DNA from: Bacteroidota bacterium
GTDB lineage: Bacteria; Bacteroidota; Bacteroidia; Flavobacteriales_C; GCA-002722245
DNA: 61,057 nt
Direction of reading: 5' to 3'
Assembly: GCA_026390935.1 (NCBI GenBank)
Contig: JAPLEZ010000037.1
Span: 7,983 to 69,039 of the forward strand
Below, in pieces: positions 51,787 through 60,234 of the stretch. The notes under the pieces were generated by a model. That model saw only the letters and a list, made by a program, of their open reading frames with translations, was not told the origin of the DNA and searched no databases. Each line of letters begins with the position of its first letter. Positions within the stretch are counted from its first letter, which is position 1. A program made the position numbers and the translations under genes.

Positions 51787-54282
51787 TTACCTTATTAATG
51801 TAACGTGTCCTATCAATTGTTTTTGTTTATTTATTCCGCTTTTTTGTTTGACGGAACAGTTTAGTTTATAAACGTAAACATCATCGGGACAACGAAGGCC
51901 ATTGAAGTTTCCATTCCAGCCTTCTTCTGCATTGTTGCTTTCATAAATTAATTGTCCCCACTTATTAAAAATTAGCAAGTGGTAGTCGCTGATGTTTTCT
52001 TGTTCAACTTTAAAAACGTCATTTTTATTATCGCCATTCGGACTAAAAGCACTTGGCACATATAAAGATGAGGAGCAAATACTCTGAGTGATTTCAAATT
52101 TAGTATCACTGGAACAGCCATTTGCATTGCTCATTGTTAGTAGATAATCTCCAGCTTTTGTAATGGTGATTGTATTGGTGCTGTCTCCTGTGTTCCAGAA
52201 GTAGTGCAATTGTGAATCGTTATGTAAATGTCCGATGGCAAATTTAAAGTCGGAACAAAAATCGGTTTCCGCCAAAGGTTCAATCTGCGGAAGGAAACTC
52301 ATTGCAACTTTAATAGTGTCGGCAGCGGCGCAATTAAAGGTGTTGGTCGCCTTTAAAATGTATTCTCCACTTTTATCAACGGTAATCGTTTGTTTTGTCG
52401 ACTGGTTATTCCACAAATATGAAAGTGAATTGTCATCTATTACAGGACTTAAGTTAATACTCTGATTTTCGCAAATGATGGTGTCTGCTCCAAGTTTAAC
52501 AGTCGGATTTTCATGTACAACAACTGTAGCAGAAGCTTCAGCAGTGCATGAATCAGTGGAGATAAAAGAGATGTCGTCAAGTATAAAATCATTTCCTCCA
52601 TAGTCAATACTCTTATTGAGGATACAAACATCTGCGCTGGTGACAGTGCTGGATTGCCAGTATTCATCGGCTCTTTCCCAAACACAGGTGCTGCTATTTG
52701 CTTTAAAGGTTGATCCAACTGTATTTCCGTTGATGGTGAAATACAGTTCCGAGGGATTGCTGTAATAGGCTGATCCTATGCTGGCAGAAAGGTGATAAGT
52801 TGTATTGGGTTTCACACTGATATTTTGACACCATATTTTTGTGTTTTCTATGGTGGGGCCATTTACAAAAAGCATATTGCCGAATCCCGAAGTATGATCG
52901 GCACAGGCCGAATAAGCTGGCGCTATTGATTGAGGATCGTCAACAACGTAGTAAAGTCCTTCAGGATAAAAGGTTGTAGTTTCGTTGTATCTGCACTCTG
53001 AAACAAAATCAGTATTCCCTTTTTCAAAGTCGCCATTCAACACTTTATTTGCTCCTTCAAACGAATGAGATCCTTTAACGGAATATTTTCCAGCTGAATT
53101 AACAGTGATTGTTGGAGTTGTTTCACCTGTATTCCACAAATAATTATCAAAATCACCACTGGCTGAAAGGGTAGTGCTTTTGCCTTCGCAAAAAGATGTA
53201 TTTCCGCTAATAGAAATGCTAGCTGATGATTTGCTTACTTTAATGTCGTCGTTGGCTTTGCAGCCATTGGCATCGGTAAGCGTTAGGGAATAAGTGCCTT
53301 CATCGGAAACATCAATTGAATTGGTGATTTTACTGTTGCTCCATAAGTATTTAAGGTTAGGATCATTGCTGGGTAAACCAATGGCAATGCTTTGATTATT
53401 ACAAATACTAATGTCGTTGCCTAAATTACAAATGGGATTTTTGTTCACAGTAACTGTAATGCTGTTGGTAGCGACGCAAATATCTTTTTTTTGAAAGCTG
53501 ATGTCATCCAAAATAAAATCATTTCCCATTGAACTGGTGTTTATCGTGACAAGGCACAGTTCTGCACTTGTTTCGCTTTTTGATTCCCACTCCTCAACAA
53601 ATTTCTTCCAGTTACATTCACTTTCGTCGGCTGTGAAACTTGCTCCCAATGTTTTGTTGTTTACTGTGAATTGCAGTTCTGCCGGACTGTATAGATAAGC
53701 CGAACCTAAACTAGCAGAAATTTGATATTCTGATTTTGGCTCTACAGCCAGTGTTTGGCACCATACTTTTTGATTGTAAACAGCAGCTCCGTTGCCAATG
53801 AACATATTGCCCGTTCCACTGGTGTTATCGGCGCAAGGAAAGTAACCGTAATGCACATTTTTTGCATTGTTGGAGATAGAGTATATGCCGCAATCGTAAA
53901 GATAAACGGCGTCGTATATATATTCGGTAGTAAAATCTTTTACCCCTTGTTCGAAGTCGCCATTTAATACCATGTTTTTCCCATCACTTAATGATGAACC
54001 TTGCACGCTGTATGTGCCCGACGACTTCACTGTTATTATTGGTCCGGTTTCGCCCGTGCTCCAAATAAAATTATCGTAGGGTCCCACGGCGCTCAGGATG
54101 GTGCTATCGCCTTCGCAAATTGATTTTTTTCCACTAATGGAAATAGGGTCGCATTGACCTAGTACAACACCAGACAGCAATAGATGAAAACACAACAATA
54201 GAACCGAGTATGCCCGGTTGGAAAATGACAATATCAATGTAGTTAGATTTAGGTGTAGCGAAAAGCATTGAACCTTTTGCAA
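51787..54282 (-). CDS. Large T9SS type B protein with duplicated lectin-like modules
   Basis: About 831 residues with a hydrophobic N-terminal signal (VLLLCFHLLLSGVVLGQ); the exact start (TTG at 54282 or a later one) is uncertain. An Ig-like segment (ISGKKSICEGDSTILSA) followed by a jelly-roll-like module (LNGDFEQG ... WCQTLAVEP ... GNDFILDDISF) occurs twice (about 45-275 and 355-590), each followed by Ig/PKD-like strands (LGNDISICNNQSIAI; LGADTIICENQSINL). The C-terminus is a type B T9SS domain (VPSAFSPNGDNKNDVF ... FNKWGQLIY ... WNGNFNG). The NGDFE modules resemble carbohydrate-binding domains. Same strand as, and 31 bp beyond, the module 2 regulator. Confidence 0.87.
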   Translation of the reverse strand: MQKVQCFSLHLNLTTLILSFSNRAYSVLLLCFHLLLSGVVLGQCDPISISGKKSICEGDSTILSAVGPYDNFIWSTGETGPIITVKSSGTYSVQGSSLSDGKNMVLNGDFEQGVKDFTTEYIYDAVYLYDCGIYSISNNAKNVHYGYFPCADNTSGTGNMFIGNGAAVYNQKVWCQTLAVEPKSEYQISASLGSAYLYSPAELQFTVNNKTLGASFTADESECNWKKFVEEWESKSETSAELCLVTINTSSMGNDFILDDISFQKKDICVATNSITVTVNKNPICNLGNDISICNNQSIAIGLPSNDPNLKYLWSNSKITNSIDVSDEGTYSLTLTDANGCKANDDIKVSKSSASISISGNTSFCEGKSTTLSASGDFDNYLWNTGETTPTITVNSAGKYSVKGSHSFEGANKVLNGDFEKGNTDFVSECRYNETTTFYPEGLYYVVDDPQSIAPAYSACADHTSGFGNMLFVNGPTIENTKIWCQNISVKPNTTYHLSASIGSAYYSNPSELYFTINGNTVGSTFKANSSTCVWERADEYWQSSTVTSADVCILNKSIDYGGNDFILDDISFISTDSCTAEASATVVVHENPTVKLGADTIICENQSINLSPVIDDNSLSYLWNNQSTKQTITVDKSGEYILKATNTFNCAAADTIKVAMSFLPQIEPLAETDFCSDFKFAIGHLHNDSQLHYFWNTGDSTNTITITKAGDYLLTMSNANGCSSDTKFEITQSICSSSLYVPSAFSPNGDNKNDVFKVEQENISDYHLLIFNKWGQLIYESNNAEEGWNGNFNGLRCPDDVYVYKLNCSVKQKSGINKQKQLIGHVTLIR

Positions 54283-54413
54283 GGCAAATATAGTAAATCA
54301 ATCGATAGGATAGGAGGAAACATAGTTTCCGTTTTCGGTCAGGAATTTTGTGTTGCCGACTGAAAATCCTGACAATTTATAATGGAGTTGTGGTGGATTT
54401 ATTCAGCTGTTGA

Positions 54414-55013
54414 TCAAAGTATTGCGCTGCCATGCGGACCTTCATTGAATAAAAGATCAATAATGCTGAGGTTGGGAATGAATCCCATTTTACTTGAAAA
54501 AACTTGCATGTATTCGGCATGGGTAAAAGTCGCTCCTTTTTTTGGATGAATACCGGTGCGGAAATCAATGATGTTGTCGTACGACTTATGATATTCGGTA
54601 GTAGGAGTGAAGTTGTTTTCTAACTTGAGCTTGGTGCAAATCCATTGGTGCAGTGCACTGTTGTAATCTATCAACAGTTCAGGTTTAGCATAAATCAATT
54701 TTTCCAGCTCGCCTTCATAATATTCAAAAAATGGGGAAGAACGGTAAGCTGCAGTGATCGATCGCCACAAAATATTTTGCCATGATTCATCGTAGGAAAT
54801 CAACATTTTGGAAATGGAGGTGTGTTCTGTATTTCTGCGTTGAAGCGGAATAGAGATGTTGAGCTTTCCATTTGCGCCATATATTTCGGTGCGACTCCTA
54901 AATGTTTGTTTAGGGAAATGTTCGTGCACTTCCAACAGCGCGTTGGGATGTTTTTTCAAATGGGCGTAATATTCAATTGGCCCCAAAAAAGCGGTAGGGA
55001 AAATTGCCGTCAC
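54414..55013 (-). CDS. WbqC-family protein
   Basis: 199 residues from the GTG at 55013, which overlaps the lepB stop as GTGA; a frame from 55046 would overlap lepB by 37 bp. The sequence AIFPTAFLGPIEYYAHL and YDESWQNILWRSITAAYRSSPFFEYYE is typical of WbqC-like proteins, a family seen near sugar or lipopolysaccharide genes and of uncertain biochemical role. Coupled to lepB. Confidence 0.88.
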   Translation of the reverse strand: MTAIFPTAFLGPIEYYAHLKKHPNALLEVHEHFPKQTFRSRTEIYGANGKLNISIPLQRRNTEHTSISKMLISYDESWQNILWRSITAAYRSSPFFEYYEGELEKLIYAKPELLIDYNSALHQWICTKLKLENNFTPTTEYHKSYDNIIDFRTGIHPKKGATFTHAEYMQVFSSKMGFIPNLSIIDLLFNEGPHGSAIL

Positions 55014-56767
55014 TGTTTTTTCTCTTTTGATTTTTTGTTTTTCCACATCTTATTCGCCAACCAAAGTATCACGCCGCCAATTAAAAAATGGAAGAGGTAT
55101 GATTTGGAAACACCCTTTGAAGTCACGAAAGAAAACCATCTGTCGAAATGAAATTCACCATTAAAAAATGACATCCAAATAAACACCGGAGTTCCTACAA
55201 TGTGGTCTTCTGGTACATAACCCCACGCACGTGAATCGGCCGATTCTCCGCGGTTATCACCCATGGCGAAATAATAGTCTTGTTTAAAAGTGTACTCGTT
55301 TGAAAGAACATCATTAATCAAAAACAAATTTTTGCCAGCACTTAGGTACTCTTTCACTTTAGGTATATTGATGGATTTTCCTCCATCAATCAAAGCTGGA
55401 TTTATTTTTTGAATGGTAGCAATTATTTTTTCAATCTCGCCTGGAAGCACGTTGGTGCAGAAGTCTTGATAATCCTTTTCGTAGTCGTTAAAGTTATTGG
55501 TGAATTTATCTAGATTCCCTTCGCCATTTTGCACAAAAAAACCATCGCCAATTTCAGCCAATTTAAATGGGAGTTTATTGAATTGGAGTCGGTCTTGCAT
55601 TTGCCCCATCACAGCCATCAATCGATTAATGTTGGTGAAGTCTTCCTGATTTTTTAAGTAAGAGAGTTCAATGTAGCTATTGATCAAATCCTTTAGATAC
55701 AATACTTTTCCATCTTCATAGTAGCGGAAAATACGGCGGTATTGGTAATAAGAATTTTCATCAAGAATTACTTTTGTGTTTTCTTTTGGAATCCAAATCG
55801 GACCGTTATTCAACATCGTCCAATTGTCGTGAGGATAAGTAAAAAAGTCTTTTCCTGAGTGCGACCAAATATTATTGCTGTGCAAATAGCCAATGATCTC
55901 TTTTCTTTGCTGATAATATTCAAAAGGATAAACAGGGGTTGCGTCAATGCCTGCTTGCGGAATACCATTTTTAGGGAAATCTTCCTTAACGCCGTTGATG
56001 TACACGTAACCTGATTTCACCTGCAAGCTGTCTCCCGGAATACCCACACAACGTTTTACGTAGTTGGTTTTTTTGTCGACTGGGCGATAGGGTTCGTAAG
56101 GATAATTGAAAACAATAATGTCTCTGCGTTCCACATCTTTCAATCCAGGAAGTCGGAAAGAAGGCAGTTCAATCCAATCCAAATACGATGATATTTCAAG
56201 TACAGGAATGGTTTGATGGGTAAAAGGAATGGAAAGTGGAGTGACAGGTGTTTTTGCACCGTAATGAAATTTACTCACAAAAAGGAAATCGCCTCGCAGC
56301 AAAGTATTTTCCATGGATTGGGTTGGAATTTTAAATGCTTCCAATCCGAAAGATCTGATTATAGTAGCTGCAATCACGGCGAAGAAAATTGCTTCCGACC
56401 ATTCGCGAGGTGTTGATTTTTTTGCTTTGGTATAATCTATAGTGCCTTGAAATTCTACATTTTCGTAAAAGGCGATGTAGGGTAGGTAGATGAATCCGGC
56501 CACAGCACCAATCACATGTTCATATACTTTTCTTTTTCCGAAGCAATTGAGTAATTCAACGGTTAAACCTATAATCAACACAATGTTTACCACAGGAATA
56601 AGAGCAAGTACGAGCCACCACGTTGGACGTTTCACTATTTTCAACCACACATATACATTGAAAAAAGGAATGAAAGCTTTCCACGCTTTTTCTCCTGCTT
56701 TGCTGAAGAGTTTAGCCAATCCGGCCAAAAATAAAATTGTGAGGAGAATTAAGATGTATGTATTCAT
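55010..56767 (-). CDS. lepB: Signal peptidase I
   Basis: 585-residue Bacteroidota-type signal peptidase with an N-terminal multi-helix membrane region (about residues 1-110) before the S26 domain. The catalytic Ser151 lies in IPTQSMENTLL and the Lys238 in NYVKRCVGIPGD; the box E motif is GDNRGESADSRAWG near 525, and a large insertion (about 260-480) separates the two halves. A C-terminal hydrophobic segment ends in a basic tail. It removes signal peptides from exported proteins at the inner membrane. dapB lies 12 bp upstream. Confidence 0.96.
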   Translation of the reverse strand: MNTYILILLTILFLAGLAKLFSKAGEKAWKAFIPFFNVYVWLKIVKRPTWWLVLALIPVVNIVLIIGLTVELLNCFGKRKVYEHVIGAVAGFIYLPYIAFYENVEFQGTIDYTKAKKSTPREWSEAIFFAVIAATIIRSFGLEAFKIPTQSMENTLLRGDFLFVSKFHYGAKTPVTPLSIPFTHQTIPVLEISSYLDWIELPSFRLPGLKDVERRDIIVFNYPYEPYRPVDKKTNYVKRCVGIPGDSLQVKSGYVYINGVKEDFPKNGIPQAGIDATPVYPFEYYQQRKEIIGYLHSNNIWSHSGKDFFTYPHDNWTMLNNGPIWIPKENTKVILDENSYYQYRRIFRYYEDGKVLYLKDLINSYIELSYLKNQEDFTNINRLMAVMGQMQDRLQFNKLPFKLAEIGDGFFVQNGEGNLDKFTNNFNDYEKDYQDFCTNVLPGEIEKIIATIQKINPALIDGGKSINIPKVKEYLSAGKNLFLINDVLSNEYTFKQDYYFAMGDNRGESADSRAWGYVPEDHIVGTPVFIWMSFFNGEFHFDRWFSFVTSKGVSKSYLFHFLIGGVILWLANKMWKNKKSKEKKQ

Positions 56768-56779
56768 TCGGTTTTTTTA

Positions 56780-57496
56780 TTAAAATTTAATGAGGTCTTT
56801 CATGCCGTAAAACCCGCTTTTTCCTTTCATGAATTCTGCCGCGATCACCGCACCCAACGCGAAGCCTTTTCTGTTTTTGGCAGTGTGGCGGATGAAGATT
56901 TCGTCAATTTCAGAGTTGTAGGAAACGGTATGTGTTCCAGGTATATTTTCAATGCGCAATGAAATAATTTCCAGTTCGTCTTGTTGAGACGATTTGTCGT
57001 TCACCCATTTGGTTTTTCTGTCGGTATTTTCAATAATTCCTTCAGCAAGTGTAATGGCTGTTCCGCTAGGCGCATCCAATTTTTGAGTGTGATGAATTTC
57101 TTCCATTTCAATTTTGTACGATGGATAGTTGTTCATCAATTTAGCGAGGTGTTTATTGATTTCAAAAAACACATTCACGCCAATGCTGTAGTTGGAGGAA
57201 TAGAAAAATCCTTTTCCATTTTTTTGAGCGGCATTTTGCACTTCTTCCATTTTGTGCAACCAGCCTGTTGTACCAACCACTATGGGTACGTTCAGTTCAA
57301 AGCATTTTTGTATGTTGCTGTAGGCTGTTTCAGGTGTGCTGAACTCAATGGCTACATCGGCTTTTTTAAGATTTTCGTTGGTGAGGTCGTGGGCATTGTC
57401 GATATTGATTTTCAAAACAATTTCATGTCCTCTCTCAATGGCGATTTTCTCTATCTCTTGGCCCATTTTGCCGTAACCTAGTAATGCGATTTTCAT
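56780..57496 (-). CDS. dapB: 4-hydroxy-tetrahydrodipicolinate reductase
   Basis: NAD(P)H-dependent enzyme of lysine and diaminopimelate synthesis. The 238 residues include the nucleotide-binding IALLGYGKMGQEI at the start, VVGTTGW near residue 98, the catalytic EEIHHTQKLDAPSGTA near 151 and the C-terminal RKGFALGAV. Length is normal for the shorter Bacteroidota form. Lies upstream of lepB, 12 bp apart. Confidence 0.96.
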   Translation of the reverse strand: MKIALLGYGKMGQEIEKIAIERGHEIVLKINIDNAHDLTNENLKKADVAIEFSTPETAYSNIQKCFELNVPIVVGTTGWLHKMEEVQNAAQKNGKGFFYSSNYSIGVNVFFEINKHLAKLMNNYPSYKIEMEEIHHTQKLDAPSGTAITLAEGIIENTDRKTKWVNDKSSQQDELEIISLRIENIPGTHTVSYNSEIDEIFIRHTAKNRKGFALGAVIAAEFMKGKSGFYGMKDLIKF

Positions 57497-57545
57497 GTGT
57501 TTCTAATTTGAAAAGAAGCAAATATAGGATATTTTAGAGTGATTC

Positions 57546-57612
57546 TTTCCCACAGATTTCACAGATTTACACAGAAGGGAAATCTGTGCAAATCTGTGAA
57601 ATCTGTGGGAAA
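57546..57612. repeat. 30-bp inverted repeat with ATTTCACAGATTT words
   Basis: Arms 57546-57575 and 57583-57612, one mismatch, 7-bp spacer. Each arm contains three repeats of CAGATTT/CACAGA. A REP-like element lying between dapB and the SRPBCC gene. Confidence 0.9.
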
Positions 57613-57626
57613 AAATTTAAAACAAA

Positions 57627-57662
57627 AAAAGCCGGAGAAAACTCTCCGGCTTTTCAAAAAAA
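57627..57662 (-). terminator. Terminator of the SRPBCC gene
   Basis: AAAAGCCGGAGA..TCTCCGGCTTTT stem with A and T runs on both sides, 11 bp beyond the stop of the minus-strand gene; can work in both directions. Confidence 0.9.
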
Positions 57663-57672
57663 AAGTAAAATA

Positions 57673-58701
57673 TTATTTCACCAGATAGAAGATATTGGTT
57701 ACCCATTTGCTGGAATCTTGCTCCATCATAGGATTTACAACATATTCCTCAATCACCATTCCGCCCATAGTGAGTTTATGTTCGGTCATGTATTGATAAA
57801 AACCTTTGTGCGCAGCTTCCATTTTCGAATAGTCGCCGGTGTACACCATTTTCAAAGCTTTTGAAGCTTCAGATTTCCACTCTTTTCCTTTTTTGATTTT
57901 GGTGATGTTTGCAGCAGAATCAATTGGCATAGCGTCAGCCAACTTGGTGGTTTTGTTAGCCATGTCCCAGCTGAAGTACACTCCTACAGGATTTCCTGTT
58001 GGTTGAATTTTAGCTTTTCCAAGTTCAGCACCTAGCGTAGCAAAAGTTTTTTTGTGGAATGACATGATAGAATCCATCGGTATAGAATCAGTAATCGCTA
58101 AATATCGCTGAGCGGGGAAAGTAGCTTCATTAATTTCAAATCCGCCGTATAATTTAGGAAGAGCAGTTTTTGCTTCGATGATGGTTTTTACGCTTGCCAA
58201 TCCTTTTTCATATTCACCTCCTAACATTTTGTCCATATCAACAAACAACATCATTACTATTGATTGAACAAAACCGTAGTGAGAAGTGTATCCCCATGTT
58301 AATTTAGTGCTATCACCGTTAGCTGCATATTTGTAATATACCTTAGATTCACTTTCAAAGGGTTTCGTGAAAACTAAATCAATAGAAACCATAGAGTCGG
58401 TAATCGCCGAAATTGTTTGATGTCCAGTTCCTGTTACAGGGCCATCCCATATAAATTTAGAACCAACAGTACCATCAGTGCCTTCCATCGATTGTTTAAC
58501 GGCAGAATCCTGATCGTCGAATGGATTCCAAACAGTAAAAGATTTGAAAGAAGAAACTTCTGCTTTCACCATTTCAACAGGTGCATTAATTGAAATTGAT
58601 CTTTCAACTAAACCTTCTTTTGGAGCAATAAGACCGATGACAACAACAGCCAATACAATTACCCCCAGAAGAATTCCAATAATTTTAAGTGCTTTTTTCA
58701 T
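57673..58701 (-). CDS. SRPBCC domain plus GyrI-like domain protein
   Basis: 342 residues with one N-terminal membrane segment (IIGILLGVIVLAVVVIGLI), an SRPBCC (START-like) region about 30-175 (VERSISINAPVEMVKAEVSS, VWNPFDDQD) and a C-terminal GyrI-like ligand-binding region about 185-342. Proteins of this layout are common in Bacteroidota and bind small hydrophobic molecules; the function is unknown. Preceded by miaA after 30 bp on the same strand. Confidence 0.8.
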   Translation of the reverse strand: MKKALKIIGILLGVIVLAVVVIGLIAPKEGLVERSISINAPVEMVKAEVSSFKSFTVWNPFDDQDSAVKQSMEGTDGTVGSKFIWDGPVTGTGHQTISAITDSMVSIDLVFTKPFESESKVYYKYAANGDSTKLTWGYTSHYGFVQSIVMMLFVDMDKMLGGEYEKGLASVKTIIEAKTALPKLYGGFEINEATFPAQRYLAITDSIPMDSIMSFHKKTFATLGAELGKAKIQPTGNPVGVYFSWDMANKTTKLADAMPIDSAANITKIKKGKEWKSEASKALKMVYTGDYSKMEAAHKGFYQYMTEHKLTMGGMVIEEYVVNPMMEQDSSKWVTNIFYLVK

Positions 58702-58731
58702 TGAATAATAAGTTTTTAGTTTTTGTGATCG

Positions 58732-59643
58732 CTAATGTAAAGAATCTTTGATGAATTTTTCAATAGCTTCTTTATCAGTAGGTTCAAACCATTTTGCTTC
58801 TTTATTTTTTTTGAACCAGGTGATTTGGCGTTTGGCATAACGTCGACTGTTTTGCTTGATGTTTTCTATTGCGGTGTCTAGCGTGCAATTACCTTCTAAG
58901 TGCTCAAAAAGTTCTTTGTAGCCAACAGTATTCAATGCATTGTTGGATTTGTGAGGCAATAAGTTTTTTACTTCTTCCACCAATCCATTTTTCATCATTT
59001 GATCTACCCTGCGATTGATGCGATCATACAATTTTTCTCTATCGGTATTCAACACAATAAAGATGGTTTTAAAATCGCGTTTCGTTGTTTTTTTATTGAG
59101 TTGTTGAGAGTAGGGGATGCCAGTAATTAACGAGACTTCAATAGCTCGCATAATGCGGTTGGTGTTGTTGATTTCTGCGGATTTAAAATACTCAGGATCC
59201 ACTTCTTTTAGTTTTTCCTGAAGCCACGATAAACCAAATTCCTGGTAGTTTTTTTCGAGCTCGGCTCTTATTTCAGGATCGTTTTTCGGAAGATCATCCA
59301 TGCCGTACAATACCGCGTTGATGTACAATCCAGAGCCACCCACCATAATGGCGATCGACTTTTGTTTGAAAATTTCATGCAGAAGTGCAATGGCTTCCTC
59401 CTCAAATTTCCCTACGTTGTAGGACTCCTCAATGGAAATATTGTCGATAAAATGATGAGGAACACCTTGCATATCTTCTATGGAAGGCTTTGCAGTACCA
59501 ATGCACATTTCCTTGTAAAACTGACGCGAATCGGCGGAAATAATTTCGCAGTCGAATTCTTTCGCGAGGGCAACGCTTAAATCGGATTTGCCAATAGCTG
59601 TAGGGCCAGCAACGACAATTAAGTATTTGTCGCTGCTTTGCAT
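58732..59643 (-). CDS. miaA: tRNA dimethylallyltransferase
   Basis: Adds dimethylallyl to A37 of tRNAs reading UNN codons. 303 residues, with the P-loop VVAGPTAIGKSDLS near 10, ISADSRQFYKEMCIGTAKPS near 35, MVGGSGLYINAVLYG near 98 and the C-terminal SRRYAKRQITWFKK. Normal length. The upstream pRiA4b ORF-3-like gene ends 1 bp before it. Confidence 0.97.
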   Translation of the reverse strand: MQSSDKYLIVVAGPTAIGKSDLSVALAKEFDCEIISADSRQFYKEMCIGTAKPSIEDMQGVPHHFIDNISIEESYNVGKFEEEAIALLHEIFKQKSIAIMVGGSGLYINAVLYGMDDLPKNDPEIRAELEKNYQEFGLSWLQEKLKEVDPEYFKSAEINNTNRIMRAIEVSLITGIPYSQQLNKKTTKRDFKTIFIVLNTDREKLYDRINRRVDQMMKNGLVEEVKNLLPHKSNNALNTVGYKELFEHLEGNCTLDTAIENIKQNSRRYAKRQITWFKKNKEAKWFEPTDKEAIEKFIKDSLH

Positions 59644-59644
59644 T

Positions 59645-60226
59645 TTATAAATCGTGATCGTCTATGTTGTCGAATTGATCAGATTCAAATGAGAAATCAT
59701 CGTCTCCTTCAGGATTGAAGTTGTCGTCATCGAAGCTGTTTTTTGAAAACTCATCGTCTTCATCGCCACCATCACTGTCGTAAGTGTCTTCAAATTCGCT
59801 TGCAAAATCATCATCTTCATCAGATAAGAATTCTCCTGCTGCTGCAATGCATAAAGGATACATTTCATCCTTTTTGACTTTGGTTTCGCCGGTTTTGATG
59901 ACGTGGAAAGTTTTATAATGTAGGAAATCGTAAACGTATAATAAGTGATCCACTTTTTCCGTAGCAGTTTTTGTAATTGGAATTTCATTCATGATCAAAT
60001 GAACCACTTCATGTTCTTTCACTGCCATGTCGAACAAAGTAATTTCAACACCTTTGTTCCAAGTTTCGTCGCTTAGGTAAAAGCTGGCCATTTCGCCCGG
60101 AGTAATTTCATAGGCATCCAAAATAGCATAATGCAGATCTTCAAAAGTTTGATCTTCCTTAATGACTATGTCTCTGTAAATTGCGTCTTCGTTTTCAGGG
60201 GTTACTCGGTAGGTATAAGCTTTCAT
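59645..60226 (-). CDS. pRiA4b ORF-3-like protein with acidic tail
   Basis: 193 residues. The first 125 residues resemble the plasmid pRiA4b ORF-3-like fold (TFEDLHYAILDAYEI, LYVYDFLHYKTFHVI), and the last 60 are very acidic (many DDD/EDE runs, DEDDDFASEFEDTYDSD). Function unknown. It lies between miaA (1 bp downstream) and the CCA-adding enzyme gene (8 bp upstream), implying a shared transcript with tRNA maturation genes. Confidence 0.7.
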   Translation of the reverse strand: MKAYTYRVTPENEDAIYRDIVIKEDQTFEDLHYAILDAYEITPGEMASFYLSDETWNKGVEITLFDMAVKEHEVVHLIMNEIPITKTATEKVDHLLYVYDFLHYKTFHVIKTGETKVKKDEMYPLCIAAAGEFLSDEDDDFASEFEDTYDSDGGDEDDEFSKNSFDDDNFNPEGDDDFSFESDQFDNIDDHDL

Positions 60227-60234
60227 ATTCTAGG

